Numbered from the stretch's first letter, positions 48,441-58,815 are shown. The stretch is DNA of 64,000 bases from an uncultured Coxiella sp. (GCA_902538855.1 CACBGS010000003.1:1-64000), one strand, 5' to 3'. Numbers and translations: made by a program. The notes: a model not told the origin generated them from the letters alone.

Positions 48441-51400
48441 ATGCACATTCAATTCAAAACGCCACTGAACTTAAAAGTCTCTGAAGAAAAATCTGATATG
48501 CTCTCAGACTATAATAGAGGTATGTTTAGTGGGTCTGAACATACTTATAAAATAATTGATACAGCGCAACAGCGAAAAGAATTATTAGACAATTTCAATA
48601 AACATGTGCGCAACACACTGGTTGAACAAATGCTAGAGAAACAAGTAAGCGATAATGATATCAATGAGATGATGACAGTATTAATGGGAGAAGAAAACAA
48701 GGAAGTAAATGAGCTAAATAAAAATGAATATTTAGGACAAGAACTATCCTTCTTTACTGTATTATCAGCTGGTGGATTTACTGGTACTGGTAAGTACAAT
48801 GGTTGGAAGTCACGTATCAATTTATCGGCTAACGCAGATGGTAGTATTACAGCTACTGTAACCTCACTGGCCTTAAGTTCGTTAGCAGATAATGCAGATT
48901 TAGATGTTAGTGCTAATCAAAATATACTAGTAGACTATCCGCAAAAGAGAGAGGTGATGACAAATGTGCTTAATTATCACAAAGAAAAATCGCCAGAGGA
49001 ATTACTATCTATTTGCAAAAAAGCTATAGCAGCGATGAAGCATAATGATATGTTTAGTAGCCCAGAAGCCAAAGCATTATTAGTTCCGCAGATTTTAAAA
49101 TATGATGTAATAATAGAAAAAGTAAAAAAAGAAGATAATAGTCTTGGTCTTAAGTTTAGTATACCTGGTTATAGGTATTATGGTGGAACACAACAGCCAT
49201 CATACGAGGTCGTAAAAGATACTTTGGCGGATAAAAAAAGTATTGCCGTAAATGCAGATAGTGAACAAAGAGTTGATATTTTAGCAGAAATAGACAATGT
49301 TGAGGCTGCTTATCAAAACTCTATCTTATACCTAGAAGAGTGTATAGAAGAGTACATACATGCAGGAAGTAAAAGAGCAAACTACCTAGAAAAAATCAAA
49401 AACATCATAGATGAGTTCAATTCTGAAGAAGATGAAAAAATCATAGCTGGTATTTTTCAAAAATTCAGACAAAAATATTACTACGGAGATAAAAAAGAAT
49501 TATTTGAAGAAATACTATGGTATAATGAATCCTATAGAAAACATATTTTAGATGCTGCCCGCTGTTGGAACACTATAGAATTAAACGGTTTAAAGCGCAT
49601 TGAGAGCCAAGAAGAGCTTAATGGCCTAGTCAAAAGTAGTTTGAGTGCAAGTGAGGACTGGTGGATACAAAGCAATCCTAAAAAAGCTATTAATTGCTAT
49701 AGTTTTGTAGCCATGCTTATCAAAGAGGCAGGTGCTAGTGATGATAACGCCCTATACACAGTTCTAAAAAAATTTGGCGAGGTGCATGAAGCCATTAATA
49801 AAGACTTACTGTTACTATCAGATCCTACAATGGATAGCATAAAAAATAAGTTGAAAAGTATATCCATAGGTAATGCTGATAAAATAGAGTGGATCAATGG
49901 ATATGATATACTAAAAAATTTATGTAGTAAAAACCAAGCATCAGTACCTGAAGAGCTTGCTAATGTGTACACTGAAATAGAGATGCTTTTAGGAACAGAT
50001 AAAAAGCTATTATGGAGCATAAAAGATCTTATCGAAATTTTATCTGATATAAATAGCAACGGACGCATAAATTCCACCGGATTGATAAACGCAGGTAAGC
50101 TAATAATAGAAAAAACAAATGCAGATAACCAAAAAATAGAAAAACTATGGTATGAATATGACGAGATTAAAAATGCATGTAAAAAATGTCAACATAATAA
50201 ACAAATTATAAAAATAATCGATACACTTAAAGCAGTAGAGCCTGTTATCAATGACTTCCAAGAGCAGCTCACAGCAAAAGAAGGTCTAATTAACTATCTA
50301 AAAGTAAATAGACAAAGTGTATTTATACCCTGGTTAGCTCAATTGACTAATAGTACTACAGATACAGAAGTGCAAACATTACAACTCTTTTTACCAAGTG
50401 GGCCAACAGCAGAGAATGGGATTACAGCTGCTCGTACACGAGCAAGTTTTAGTCTAAGTAAAGGCCATACACAGATTGGCAGTGAGAGTTATTCGTTTAA
50501 AGAAGTAGGTCAAGGCGTAGAGATAAAAGTCGATTGTAAACAGGGGAAAGTAGATAGGCAAAGTATTATAAACGTCGAGGATGACGAAAAGTTTATCGCT
50601 GATGGGGAGATAAACAACGAGTTATGTAAACGACTGATATCAGACTTTATTCTGATAGATAGGCAGCTTGATGCAGATGCAGAACGTGATTTTAAAAAAG
50701 TTGATTTTAAAACATTCAGAACTATGCGCAAAGATGATGGTTTTACAAATATCAAAAGTATAATAGACTATCTTGAAAATAATGCCGAATACAAAAATAC
50801 CGATGAATATCTTAAACTACTGCTACATTATTGGTATTTACAAGAAGATGAGCCTAATCAAGATGCTAGAGCTTTAGTTGTTGAGAAAATACAGGATTTT
50901 ATAAATATTAGAGGTGTCGAGGATTTTTTTAATATTGATCAGGGCTTATGCAAGGCATACAAATTCAATTTGAGCTTAACGGCAATGTATAAACGAGGCA
51001 GGATAGCTCTTTTTGATGCCCTAAGTTACAGATCTGCAAAGTTTTTATCAAAAGCAGAGTATCCCGGCTTATCAATGTTTGCAAAAGTATTAAATGCCCT
51101 CACAAAAAGTCCATTAAAATTTTTAATAATAACATACATACTAGGTAGCGCTTTACGAATAATAAGTTACGGACTTGGCAGATTTGCAAGAAATATCAGT
51201 CCAAGAGATATTGACAACTTCAAGTTGCGTTTGCAAAATAGCAAATCGCCTCTGCTGAGTGATTATAATAATGCAAGACTTGACAGCTTGGGATTAAAAG
51301 TAGATGGAGTGTTAGATAATCGAACGCTTAGTATGCTACAAGGCCAAGATTTAGTACAGGCACTACTAAAATGTAAATTACATAATATAAGTATTAGGCT

Positions 51401-51899
51401 ATTTCAAGAAGGCATGAAGCACATGGATATAGCGCAACTAAAAGTGCTCAATCAACGAGAAGAGTTTCAAGCACTACTGCAGCCAACAGCAGATAAAAAT
51501 TATAATAATGCATTAGTAGAGTCAATCAACAAACTAGTCGAAAAAAAGTATGGAAGTGAGAAAGAGCAGGTGCAAGATATTTTCAAAAACAACATAGCTA
51601 AGCCACAAGAACTAACACTAATAAAGACTGAAGAAATCACAAAGAAAAAAAGATTACCGCAAGCGAAAATGCCGGAAGTGGGGTATAAACAGTATGAGCA
51701 GCAGCCAACAAGTACTAAAATCAAGTCCTATATAGAACTTGATAGAAAAGATTTTCTACATTTACAAAAAGAGCTCAATAAAAGTAAAAAGAGTGGTGAT
51801 TTAAAATGCAAGTACAAAAATAGCTACTATTATATACAGCCGGATAAATACGACAGTCTAACTAGTAAAGAAAACTACAGAAAAAAAAGAAAAAAATAG
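48441..51899 (+). CDS. Giant orphan protein (1152 aa)
   Basis: No family recognised. Residues 1-100 are hydrophilic and helical. Residues about 100-150 form a Gly/Ser-rich beta segment (SFFTVLSAGGFTGTGKYNG, then ITATVTSLALSS). A long helical middle runs to about residue 640. A second beta-rich segment follows near 655-720 (ASFSLSKGHTQIGSESYSF). One membrane helix is present around 890-910 (LKFLIITYILGSALRIISY). The C-terminus is very Lys-rich and ends RKKRKK. The size, modular structure and late membrane helix suggest a surface or host-directed protein, but no secretion signal is visible. Confidence 0.55.
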   Translation: MHIQFKTPLNLKVSEEKSDMLSDYNRGMFSGSEHTYKIIDTAQQRKELLDNFNKHVRNTLVEQMLEKQVSDNDINEMMTVLMGEENKEVNELNKNEYLGQELSFFTVLSAGGFTGTGKYNGWKSRINLSANADGSITATVTSLALSSLADNADLDVSANQNILVDYPQKREVMTNVLNYHKEKSPEELLSICKKAIAAMKHNDMFSSPEAKALLVPQILKYDVIIEKVKKEDNSLGLKFSIPGYRYYGGTQQPSYEVVKDTLADKKSIAVNADSEQRVDILAEIDNVEAAYQNSILYLEECIEEYIHAGSKRANYLEKIKNIIDEFNSEEDEKIIAGIFQKFRQKYYYGDKKELFEEILWYNESYRKHILDAARCWNTIELNGLKRIESQEELNGLVKSSLSASEDWWIQSNPKKAINCYSFVAMLIKEAGASDDNALYTVLKKFGEVHEAINKDLLLLSDPTMDSIKNKLKSISIGNADKIEWINGYDILKNLCSKNQASVPEELANVYTEIEMLLGTDKKLLWSIKDLIEILSDINSNGRINSTGLINAGKLIIEKTNADNQKIEKLWYEYDEIKNACKKCQHNKQIIKIIDTLKAVEPVINDFQEQLTAKEGLINYLKVNRQSVFIPWLAQLTNSTTDTEVQTLQLFLPSGPTAENGITAARTRASFSLSKGHTQIGSESYSFKEVGQGVEIKVDCKQGKVDRQSIINVEDDEKFIADGEINNELCKRLISDFILIDRQLDADAERDFKKVDFKTFRTMRKDDGFTNIKSIIDYLENNAEYKNTDEYLKLLLHYWYLQEDEPNQDARALVVEKIQDFINIRGVEDFFNIDQGLCKAYKFNLSLTAMYKRGRIALFDALSYRSAKFLSKAEYPGLSMFAKVLNALTKSPLKFLIITYILGSALRIISYGLGRFARNISPRDIDNFKLRLQNSKSPLLSDYNNARLDSLGLKVDGVLDNRTLSMLQGQDLVQALLKCKLHNISIRLFQEGMKHMDIAQLKVLNQREEFQALLQPTADKNYNNALVESINKLVEKKYGSEKEQVQDIFKNNIAKPQELTLIKTEEITKKKRLPQAKMPEVGYKQYEQQPTSTKIKSYIELDRKDFLHLQKELNKSKKSGDLKCKYKNSYYYIQPDKYDSLTSKENYRKKRKK

Positions 51900-52030
51900 T
51901 CCTTAGCACACAAAATATACTTAGCTATTGAAATGAATATCATAAGTATAGCTTGTCCATAAGCATGTATTATGCTAGCATGCGCAATATGATAGTAGTT
52001 AATGCCAAAAAACTGAACAAACAAATACTT

Positions 52031-52083
52031 CCTATATACAAGATATAGGGGAGCAAAGCTGCGTTAACTAACTTTGTATCCCC
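52031..52083 (+). promoter_or_regulatory. Two mutually exclusive hairpins ahead of the APC permease
   Basis: The first hairpin is CCTATAT (52031-52037) pairing with ATATAGG (52043-52049). The second is GGGGA (52048-52052) pairing with TCCCC (52079-52083), continued inside by CAAAG (52054-52058) with CTTTG (52072-52076). Bases 52048-52049 belong to both stems, so only one can form. The pair lies 45-97 bases upstream of the permease ATG and resembles an RNA switch or attenuator; no poly-U follows directly. Confidence 0.4.
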
Positions 52084-52127
52084 ATAAAATTAAAAAATTT
52101 TGAAACAATCGTATCGGGAGTAATTAT

Positions 52128-53426
52128 ATGAATCTATCAAACAAAAAAATGCAGTTACCAGCGTGTATTTCGCTTGTAACAGGTAATCTAGTAGGCTCTG
52201 GAGTATTTATGTTACCAGCTCTGCTTGCAGCTTATGGCTCGTCAAGTATTTTAGGCTGGTGTATAACTGCCTTAGGCGCCACACTACTTGCGCTAAGTTT
52301 TGCGAAATTAAGCGAATCAACTAAAGAGAGTAATGGAGGCCCTCATGCATTTATTCAGCAAGCATTTGGAGATGAAGCAGGTTTTTGGGCTGCATGGGGT
52401 TATTGGGTATTAACCTGGTCTAGTAATACAGCGCTTTTAGTCACAGCTACCAGCTATTTAATACAGATTACAGGCCCATTATCTATGTGGTCAACACTTG
52501 CGTTACAGCTTATAATTTGGGCAATAGTTACAGCTGTTAATTTATGTGGAGTAAAGAATGCAGCAAGGTTTGAGCTACTGCTAACAGTTCTGAAAACAGT
52601 ACCTATTATTGCCATTCCACTGATAGCATTATGCTATATAGATAACACAAACTTTGGTGTATTTATGCCTATAGATCCAAGTGTATCTCTACTCGATGGC
52701 ATACAGGCCACTATTTTTGCAACTATGTGGGCATTTATAGGGGTTGAGTCTGCTACTGTTCCTGCTAAAGAGGTAGAAAATCCAGAAAAAACCATTGGTA
52801 GAGCAACAATAATAGGCACACTTATTGCCGCATTTATCTATATTCTGGGTTCAATTGCAGCCATAGGTGTACTAGGTATTGATGCTTTAGCAGCATCAAG
52901 CGCTCCGTATGCTGAGCTTGCTGAGAAAATTTTTGGTGGAAACTGGGCTAACATGATTGCGATTTGTGCAGTTATAGGTTGTATTGGGGCATTTAACGGT
53001 TGGACTTTAGTGGTCGCAAGAATAGCACAAGGTGCTGCTGAGCAAGGTTTATTTCCAAAAATATTTGCTCAAACCAATCAAGCAGGAACGCCAGTAAACA
53101 GTATTATAATTGCATCATGCTGTACGCTTGCCTCTATTTTATTTACACTACAAGATAATATGCTGGCACAATTCAACCTTATTATTGACATAGCTGTTAC
53201 TTTGATTTTGATGATATATCTTGCCAGTGTCGCTGCATATTTTAAGTTAAAATCTCCGCGAGGAGTTTTTGCAATTATGATAGGTGTGGGAGCTGGGTTG
53301 TTTGTACTATTTGGGCTTTACGCATCAGGCATGGCTAAAATACAGCAGGCATTATTATTGTTATTAACAGGGGTAGTGTTTAGATTAAAGCTAGTACAAT
53401 CCAAAGCAGAGCCTGCAATCAGTTAA
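52128..53426 (+). CDS. APC-superfamily amino acid permease (AdiC/PotE-like)
   Basis: A 432-aa inner-membrane protein with about twelve helices. The N-terminal helix carries VTGNLVGSGVFMLPALLA, which is the APC glycine-rich substrate loop, and a conserved central FIGVESATVPAKEVENP follows. The closest overall impression is the AdiC/PotE branch (agmatine, putrescine or related exchange), but the substrate cannot be assigned. The upstream ribosome site GGGAG precedes ATG by about 8 bases. Confidence 0.85.
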   Translation: MNLSNKKMQLPACISLVTGNLVGSGVFMLPALLAAYGSSSILGWCITALGATLLALSFAKLSESTKESNGGPHAFIQQAFGDEAGFWAAWGYWVLTWSSNTALLVTATSYLIQITGPLSMWSTLALQLIIWAIVTAVNLCGVKNAARFELLLTVLKTVPIIAIPLIALCYIDNTNFGVFMPIDPSVSLLDGIQATIFATMWAFIGVESATVPAKEVENPEKTIGRATIIGTLIAAFIYILGSIAAIGVLGIDALAASSAPYAELAEKIFGGNWANMIAICAVIGCIGAFNGWTLVVARIAQGAAEQGLFPKIFAQTNQAGTPVNSIIIASCCTLASILFTLQDNMLAQFNLIIDIAVTLILMIYLASVAAYFKLKSPRGVFAIMIGVGAGLFVLFGLYASGMAKIQQALLLLLTGVVFRLKLVQSKAEPAIS

Positions 53427-53516
53427 GCATGCTATACTTAAGTTTAAGAGGAATTGAATATTGAAGAAATTTGATAAAGTTAGTATATTAATGAATAACA
53501 TTACTAGTGATTATTT

Positions 53517-54664
53517 ATGGATGTAGTTTTTTCCTCAGAGTCAGTATCACCTGGCCATCCTGATAAAATAGCCGATCAAATATCTGACGCTATATTAGAT
53601 GCCATTATAGGGCAAGACCCAAAAGCGCATGTGGCTTGTGAGACGCTTGTTAAGAACGGATTGGTATTTCTAGCTGGCGAGATTAATACTTCTGCCTGGG
53701 TTGATACGGATAGTTTAGTGCGAGAGCTGGTGAGAGATATTGGTTACACTAAAGACTCTTATGGCTTTGATGCAGATTGTATTTCAGTGATTAACGCAAT
53801 TGGTAAACAATCAGTAGACATTGACCAAGGCGTCACAAAAAAAGCAGATAGAGAACAAGGTGCCGGTGATCAAGGGCTGATGTTTGGCTATGCTTGTAAT
53901 GATACTAACTGTTTAATGCCAGCACCGATCACATTTGCCCATAAACTCATGCGCAAACACAAAGATGTATTATTCTCCGGAAAGTTACCATGGCTAGCGC
54001 CAGATGCTAAAGCACAAGTAGCTTTTATCTACAAAGATAACAAACCAGTAGCAATCTCTAATATTGTGCTATCTACACAGCATGGGCCTGATATTGAGCA
54101 AAAAGAGTTGGAAGAGGCTGTACATGAATTAATAATTAAGCCTGTTATACCAGTGCAATATATAAGCAAGGATACCAATTTCTTTATCAATCCGACAGGC
54201 CGTTTTGTTATAGGTGGGCCAGTTGCTGATTGTGGACTAACGGGTCGTAAAATTATAGTAGATACTTATGGTGGTATGGCACGTCACGGTGGTGGGTGTT
54301 TTTCAGGAAAAGATCCTTCCAAGGTCGATCGATCAGCAGCATATATGGCAAGATATATAGCATGTAACTTAGTTGCAGCAGGGCTTGCAGAACGTATTGA
54401 GCTACAGATAGCCTATGCAATAGGTATGAGTAAGCCAACATCCTTATCAGTACAAACATTTGGGACTGAGAAAATACAAGTAGAGCAAATAATAGCATTA
54501 ATACAAAAACACTTTGATCTAACACCCTATGGGATTATTACTACTTTAGATTTATTAAAGCCTATATACCAGCAGGTAGCATGTTTTGGTCACTTTGGTC
54601 GCGATGATCTAGAATTGCCATGGGAAAAGCTTGATATGGTAGAAAAAATAAAAGGAGACCTGTA

Positions 54665-54665
<1 letters not shown>
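53517..54665 (+). CDS. metK: S-adenosylmethionine synthetase
   Basis: A 382-aa enzyme making SAM from methionine and ATP. It has [20 protein letters not shown] at the start, [12 protein letters not shown] near residue 117 and [20 protein letters not shown] with metal- and phosphate-binding residues. Length equals the family norm. Its TAG stop shares its last base with the coaD GTG start, so translation is coupled. Confidence 0.97.
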
Positions 54666-55412
<747 letters not shown>

Positions 55413-55413
55413 T

Positions 55414-56235
55414 ATGCCAGAGTTACCAGAGGTTGAGACAGTAAAAAATGGTTTAGTCGAACACGCATTAGGGCATAGTATAGAGTCAGTCCAAATTAGA
55501 CAGCCAAGTCTTAGGTGGCCTGTAGAGCAATGCCTGGCAAAAAATATACAAGGTCAAACTATTAAAGAAGTACAAAGAAGGGCAAAGTATATAATAATAC
55601 AACTAGATAGTGGGGCAATAATGGTGCACTTAGGTATGAGTGGTGCCATATATTTTAAGCATGCTGATGCACTTTTAAAAAAGCATGATCATATTATCTT
55701 ATCGCTTAGTAATAGTACGCAGTTACGTTATCATGACCCAAGAAGGTTTGGTTCATGGCACTGGTTAGGTGATGGTTATAAGCATAGGTTGTTAGATAAT
55801 CTAGGGCCTGAGCCTTTATCAGAACAGTTTAGTGCCGAGTATTTATATGCACAAACACGTAAGCGACAACGGGTGATAAAAGCAGCGATTATGGATCAAC
55901 AGCTGGTAGTTGGGGTTGGTAATATCTATGCCGCAGAAGCGTTATTTATGGCAAGAATACATCCATTATCAATTAGTATGGCTTTAACAAAAAAAGACTG
56001 TGCAGCATTAGTTAAGGCAATAAAGTATTGTCTAGAGCAGGCGATAATACAAGGTGGCACCACACTAAGAGATTTTGTAAATACAGATAATAAGCCCGGC
56101 TACTTCAAGCAAAAGTTAGCGGTATATGGAAAAGAAGGCGAAAGCTGCTCAATATGTAACACACTGATAGCATCATGCCGAATCAGTCAGCGTGCTAGTG
56201 CTTATTGCGAAAATTGTCAACGAATGCTTAAGTAA
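55414..56235 (+). CDS. mutM: Formamidopyrimidine-DNA glycosylase MutM
   Basis: A 273-aa base-excision enzyme removing 8-oxoguanine and similar lesions. The start is ATG 55414, because the mature protein must begin PELPEVETV with catalytic Pro2 and Glu3; an upstream in-frame GTG at 55399 is excluded by that. The middle has LRYHDPRRFG and VVGVGNIYAAEALF, and a C-terminal zinc finger has CSICN, then CRISQ and YCENCQ. It is two bases after the ferredoxin stop. Confidence 0.97.
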   Translation: MPELPEVETVKNGLVEHALGHSIESVQIRQPSLRWPVEQCLAKNIQGQTIKEVQRRAKYIIIQLDSGAIMVHLGMSGAIYFKHADALLKKHDHIILSLSNSTQLRYHDPRRFGSWHWLGDGYKHRLLDNLGPEPLSEQFSAEYLYAQTRKRQRVIKAAIMDQQLVVGVGNIYAAEALFMARIHPLSISMALTKKDCAALVKAIKYCLEQAIIQGGTTLRDFVNTDNKPGYFKQKLAVYGKEGESCSICNTLIASCRISQRASAYCENCQRMLK

Positions 56236-56302
56236 TATATGATGAATAGTAATAATAGCCAATTTATGCTAACTTATAAATGGTTTTAGAAAAGGTAGAC
56301 TT

Positions 56303-56551
56303 ATGCACGAGCAAGCATTTGTACAAGCGTTTATGGATAGCTTTCAGAAGACGGTACCGCCAGCAATGTCATCAATAGCGTCTATGTTAAAAGACCATAT
56401 AAGGATCAGCTTAGAGCGAACCATTAAGACAATGCATCTTGTAACACGCGAAGAGTATGATATACAGGTATTGCTGCTTAGGCAAACGCAAGAAAAAATG
56501 CAGTTATTAGAGGAAAGAATAGAGCAGCTAGAAGCTGCGAGTCATGAGTGA
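56303..56551 (+). CDS. ubiK: Ubiquinone biosynthesis accessory factor UbiK
   Basis: An 82-aa protein of the BMFP/YqiC family that assists the ubiquinone biosynthesis complex. It is helical, with LERTIKTMHLVTREEYDIQ and the closing coiled repeat EERIEQLEAA that are typical. It lies 67 bp after mutM, and with ubiA supports ubiquinone use. The start has AAGGTAG about 6 bases upstream. Confidence 0.9.
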   Translation: MHEQAFVQAFMDSFQKTVPPAMSSIASMLKDHIRISLERTIKTMHLVTREEYDIQVLLLRQTQEKMQLLEERIEQLEAASHE

Positions 56552-56583
56552 AGATAATAGGGTTGTATAGAGGGTAGGTAATT

Positions 56584-57258
56584 ATGAGAAATTATTTTGT
56601 TTTATGTATAACATTGTGCACTTATTTATTTGCAACGGTTAATCATGCATATGCTAAAAGGCGGGCATTCGGAGGTAATCAGTATTTAGATATGTATATG
56701 CAGGGAGGTCCAGGCAAAAAGAAGCAAAATGAAAAAGTAAAAAAGCAAGCAGCAATTGCATACAGGAAAAAAGTTGATATGCAAAAAAATATCTACAGCA
56801 GAAAAACGAGGCAAAATGATGAAATTATAATAAAAAATGCCAAAAATAAGATGATGCCTAAGCAAATAATAAGTATGCTAGAGTCTGGTGATATTACACA
56901 AGAAGAAGTTTTTATCATGGCCAAGAAATATATAAAAGCAGCTGACAAGCAGATAGATAAAAAAGGGTATAGACATGCAGGAGTGTTATTAGAGATTTTA
57001 GAATCAAGCCCATCATCAAATGCCTATGAGCTAGCAGATATACATAAGTACTTAAGTTACTGTGTAATGAAAGAGGCAAAAGACATCCGTGGATATCAAA
57101 TAGCAAAGCAGCTTGCAGATAGTGCAGTTACAGAAGGCAGTAAAGATAAATGGGTATATAGTATGCTATGGTTGATAAACAATCAGTTATACGGGTTAAC
57201 ACAAGAAGATGCCTATCAAAAAGAAGCAGCTAAATATAATAGGTATAAAGTTAGTTAG
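56584..57258 (+). CDS. Hypothetical exported protein
   Basis: A 224-aa basic protein. The signal peptide is FVLCITLCTYLFATVNHAYA, after which AKRRAFGGNQYLD begins the mature part. A Lys/Gln-rich stretch follows (residues 45-75), then helical segments that resemble TPR-like hairpins (ALLEILESS region near residue 130, and DIHKYLSYCVMKEA). No family recognised. It lies 33 bp after ubiK and overlaps the convergent HTH gene by 8 bp. Confidence 0.6.
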   Translation: MRNYFVLCITLCTYLFATVNHAYAKRRAFGGNQYLDMYMQGGPGKKKQNEKVKKQAAIAYRKKVDMQKNIYSRKTRQNDEIIIKNAKNKMMPKQIISMLESGDITQEEVFIMAKKYIKAADKQIDKKGYRHAGVLLEILESSPSSNAYELADIHKYLSYCVMKEAKDIRGYQIAKQLADSAVTEGSKDKWVYSMLWLINNQLYGLTQEDAYQKEAAKYNRYKVS

Positions 57259-57448
57259 TGCTGCTCTTTAGGGCGTAGTAGTAATAGATGATGCGATGAA
57301 TACTACGTGCTGAAACCTTTTGGTATCTAAGAATACGATAAATTGTTTGTCGTGAGAGTTGTAGCTGCCTAGAAAGCATTCTAACATCACCTTCACACCA
57401 AGAGAGCATGCATAATACCATATCTCTAATAAATTCCTGTTCATTCAT
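57251..57448 (-). CDS. Small helix-turn-helix protein
   Basis: A 65-aa protein. GDVRMLSRQLQLSRQTIYRIL forms a clear helix-turn-helix, with RYQKVSARS after it. Similar short regulators appear in phage control regions. A weak ribosome site GAGG lies 8 bases upstream. It faces the HTH/S24-like gene across a 184-bp control region that contains a hairpin and several palindromes. Confidence 0.65.
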   Translation of the reverse strand: MNEQEFIRDMVLCMLSWCEGDVRMLSRQLQLSRQTIYRILRYQKVSARSIHRIIYYYYALKSSTN

Positions 57449-57580
57449 TTAGGGGGCCTCAGGTTATATTCGTAAGTTTGCAAGCCAGCCTGGATTTAGG
57501 TATGATTAAATATTAAGGGCAAGCTTTTCTAGTAATAGGTAATATTTTACACAAATTATACGCGTAATGTGCGCTAAATC

Positions 57581-57602
57581 AACAGGATAAAAGCCTGTTT
57601 TT
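57581..57602 (+). terminator. Stem-loop with T-run ahead of HTH/S24-like gene
   Basis: AACAGG (57581-57586), loop ATAAAAG, CCTGTT (57594-57599), followed by TTT. A short intrinsic-terminator-like hairpin 31 bases upstream of the repressor ATG. Since no plus-strand gene ends here, it may work as an attenuator of the repressor transcript. Confidence 0.5.
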
Positions 57603-57632
57603 ATGTAAGATATTTCTCACAAAAGGGTGGTA

Positions 57633-58280
57633 ATGCAATACGAAGTAATGGCTTCGAGTGAGGCTCGAGCAGAAAGACTGAAGAAGTTGAGGCGTATGGT
57701 TAAGGTTTCTAGGCGTATTCTTGCAGAGAGATATCGTATTTCTGCTGGGACACTGCAAAACTGGGAGACTGCAAGATTTGGAGGATTAACTGAAAAAGGC
57801 GCTAGAGCTGTGCTACAAGCATTAAGAAAAGAGGGAGTGATTTGCAGCTATGAATGGTTAATGATGGGGGTAGGACATGGGCCATCGGTAGAGCTTGGGG
57901 TGACTGATCATGGCTGTGATGAGTTATCTAGTCCAAAAGTTAGTACTCAGCAAAATGATGTTGATTTTTTTATGCAGCTATATCCGCATGCTACTAGTTA
58001 CACTCTCAAAGACAACAGTATGGCGCCAGTATTAAGCGCAAAAGACATAGTGGTAGCTTTTAAATATCAAGACTGGACAGAGGCAACGGGTAAGCTTTGT
58101 CTAATAGAATTTTTCCAGGGACACAAATTAGTAAGATTCGTCTCAAAGGTCGTTGCTAACTCAGTTAGTTTTTATGCAGCAAATATGAGGAGCCATGCAG
58201 CAATATTACACGGTGAGGCAGTACAAGTTAAAAGTGTTAGTGGGATTGCTTGGGTGCGTAGAAGTACCGATACTACTTGA
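57633..58280 (+). CDS. HTH transcription regulator with S24/LexA-like domain
   Basis: A 215-aa protein. The N-terminal DNA-binding domain has RISAGTLQNWETARFGGLTE around residues 36-55. The C-terminal domain resembles the LexA/CI S24 fold: Ser129 in DNSMAP matches the nucleophile loop (GDSMxP). The catalytic Lys expected about 37 residues later is not at its usual place; K165 in HKLVRF is close, but the canonical KR pair is not preserved. It may be an uncleavable regulator. ATG 57633 is chosen because AAGGG is 5 bases upstream. It is divergent from the small HTH gene and convergent with rpmG, with an 8-bp overlap. Confidence 0.8.
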   Translation: MQYEVMASSEARAERLKKLRRMVKVSRRILAERYRISAGTLQNWETARFGGLTEKGARAVLQALRKEGVICSYEWLMMGVGHGPSVELGVTDHGCDELSSPKVSTQQNDVDFFMQLYPHATSYTLKDNSMAPVLSAKDIVVAFKYQDWTEATGKLCLIEFFQGHKLVRFVSKVVANSVSFYAANMRSHAAILHGEAVQVKSVSGIAWVRRSTDTT

Positions 58281-58440
58281 GTTTTTCTTCTACATATTCA
58301 CAAACTGCGCGTATGGTCGGATCATATTTATTACGACGCAATTTCTCAGTAGTGTTCACAGGGTTTTTAACTGTTACATAAAAATGAGAAGATTTGCTGC
58401 TTTGCAATCTAATCCACTTTCTTTTATTACGCATAGCCAT
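58273..58440 (-). CDS. rpmG: 50S ribosomal protein L33
   Basis: A 55-aa ribosomal protein. The core HFYVTVKN near residue 19 and the basic C-terminal segment KLRRNKYDPTIRAVCEY match L33. The zinc CxxC pairs are absent, so it is the cysteine-free form. It follows rpmB by 14 bp, the usual order. Its 3' end overlaps the convergent regulator gene. Confidence 0.93.
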   Translation of the reverse strand: MAMRNKRKWIRLQSSKSSHFYVTVKNPVNTTEKLRRNKYDPTIRAVCEYVEEKLK

Positions 58441-58454
58441 ATTAGATATCTCCC

Positions 58455-58700
58455 TTAAGCAGCCTTATCAGACTTGCTTTTACTATTGATTTTTTCCAAG
58501 ACAGCTTCAATACCGTACTTATCAATAATGCGCATACCCTTAGCAGAAACTACCAGCGTAACAAACTTTGAGGTACTAGGCACCCAAAATCTTTTCTTGT
58601 GCAGGTTAACTTCGAATCTACGCTTCGTTTTGTTATTTGCATGGGAAACATTGCACCCGTACATTGGGCGTTTTCCAGTTACTTGACATACCTTAGACAT
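58455..58700 (-). CDS. rpmB: 50S ribosomal protein L28
   Basis: An 81-aa ribosomal protein beginning [20 protein letters not shown] and containing [13 protein letters not shown], both typical of L28. The ATG at 58700 is chosen on alignment; an in-frame TTG two codons upstream would add two residues. A strong sigma70 promoter lies 35 bases upstream. It is the first gene of the rpmB-rpmG pair. Confidence 0.95.
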   Translation of the reverse strand: MSKVCQVTGKRPMYGCNVSHANNKTKRRFEVNLHKKRFWVPSTSKFVTLVVSAKGMRIIDKYGIEAVLEKINSKSKSDKAA

Positions 58701-58734
58701 AATCAACTCTTAGTGTTATGAAAATTTATCCGCT

Positions 58735-58763
58735 ATTATAGCGCTATGATATAAGATTATCAA
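58735..58763 (-). promoter_or_regulatory. Sigma70 promoter for rpmB-rpmG
   Basis: On the minus strand TTGATA (58758-58763), 17-base spacer, TATAAT (58735-58740). Near-consensus -35, perfect -10 and ideal spacing. The expected start is about 58728, 28 bases ahead of the rpmB ATG. Confidence 0.8.
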
Positions 58764-58815
58764 GTTAATTCTTGGAAAATGTTCTATAAATGCAATACTA
58801 AGCTAGGAAATAAAC

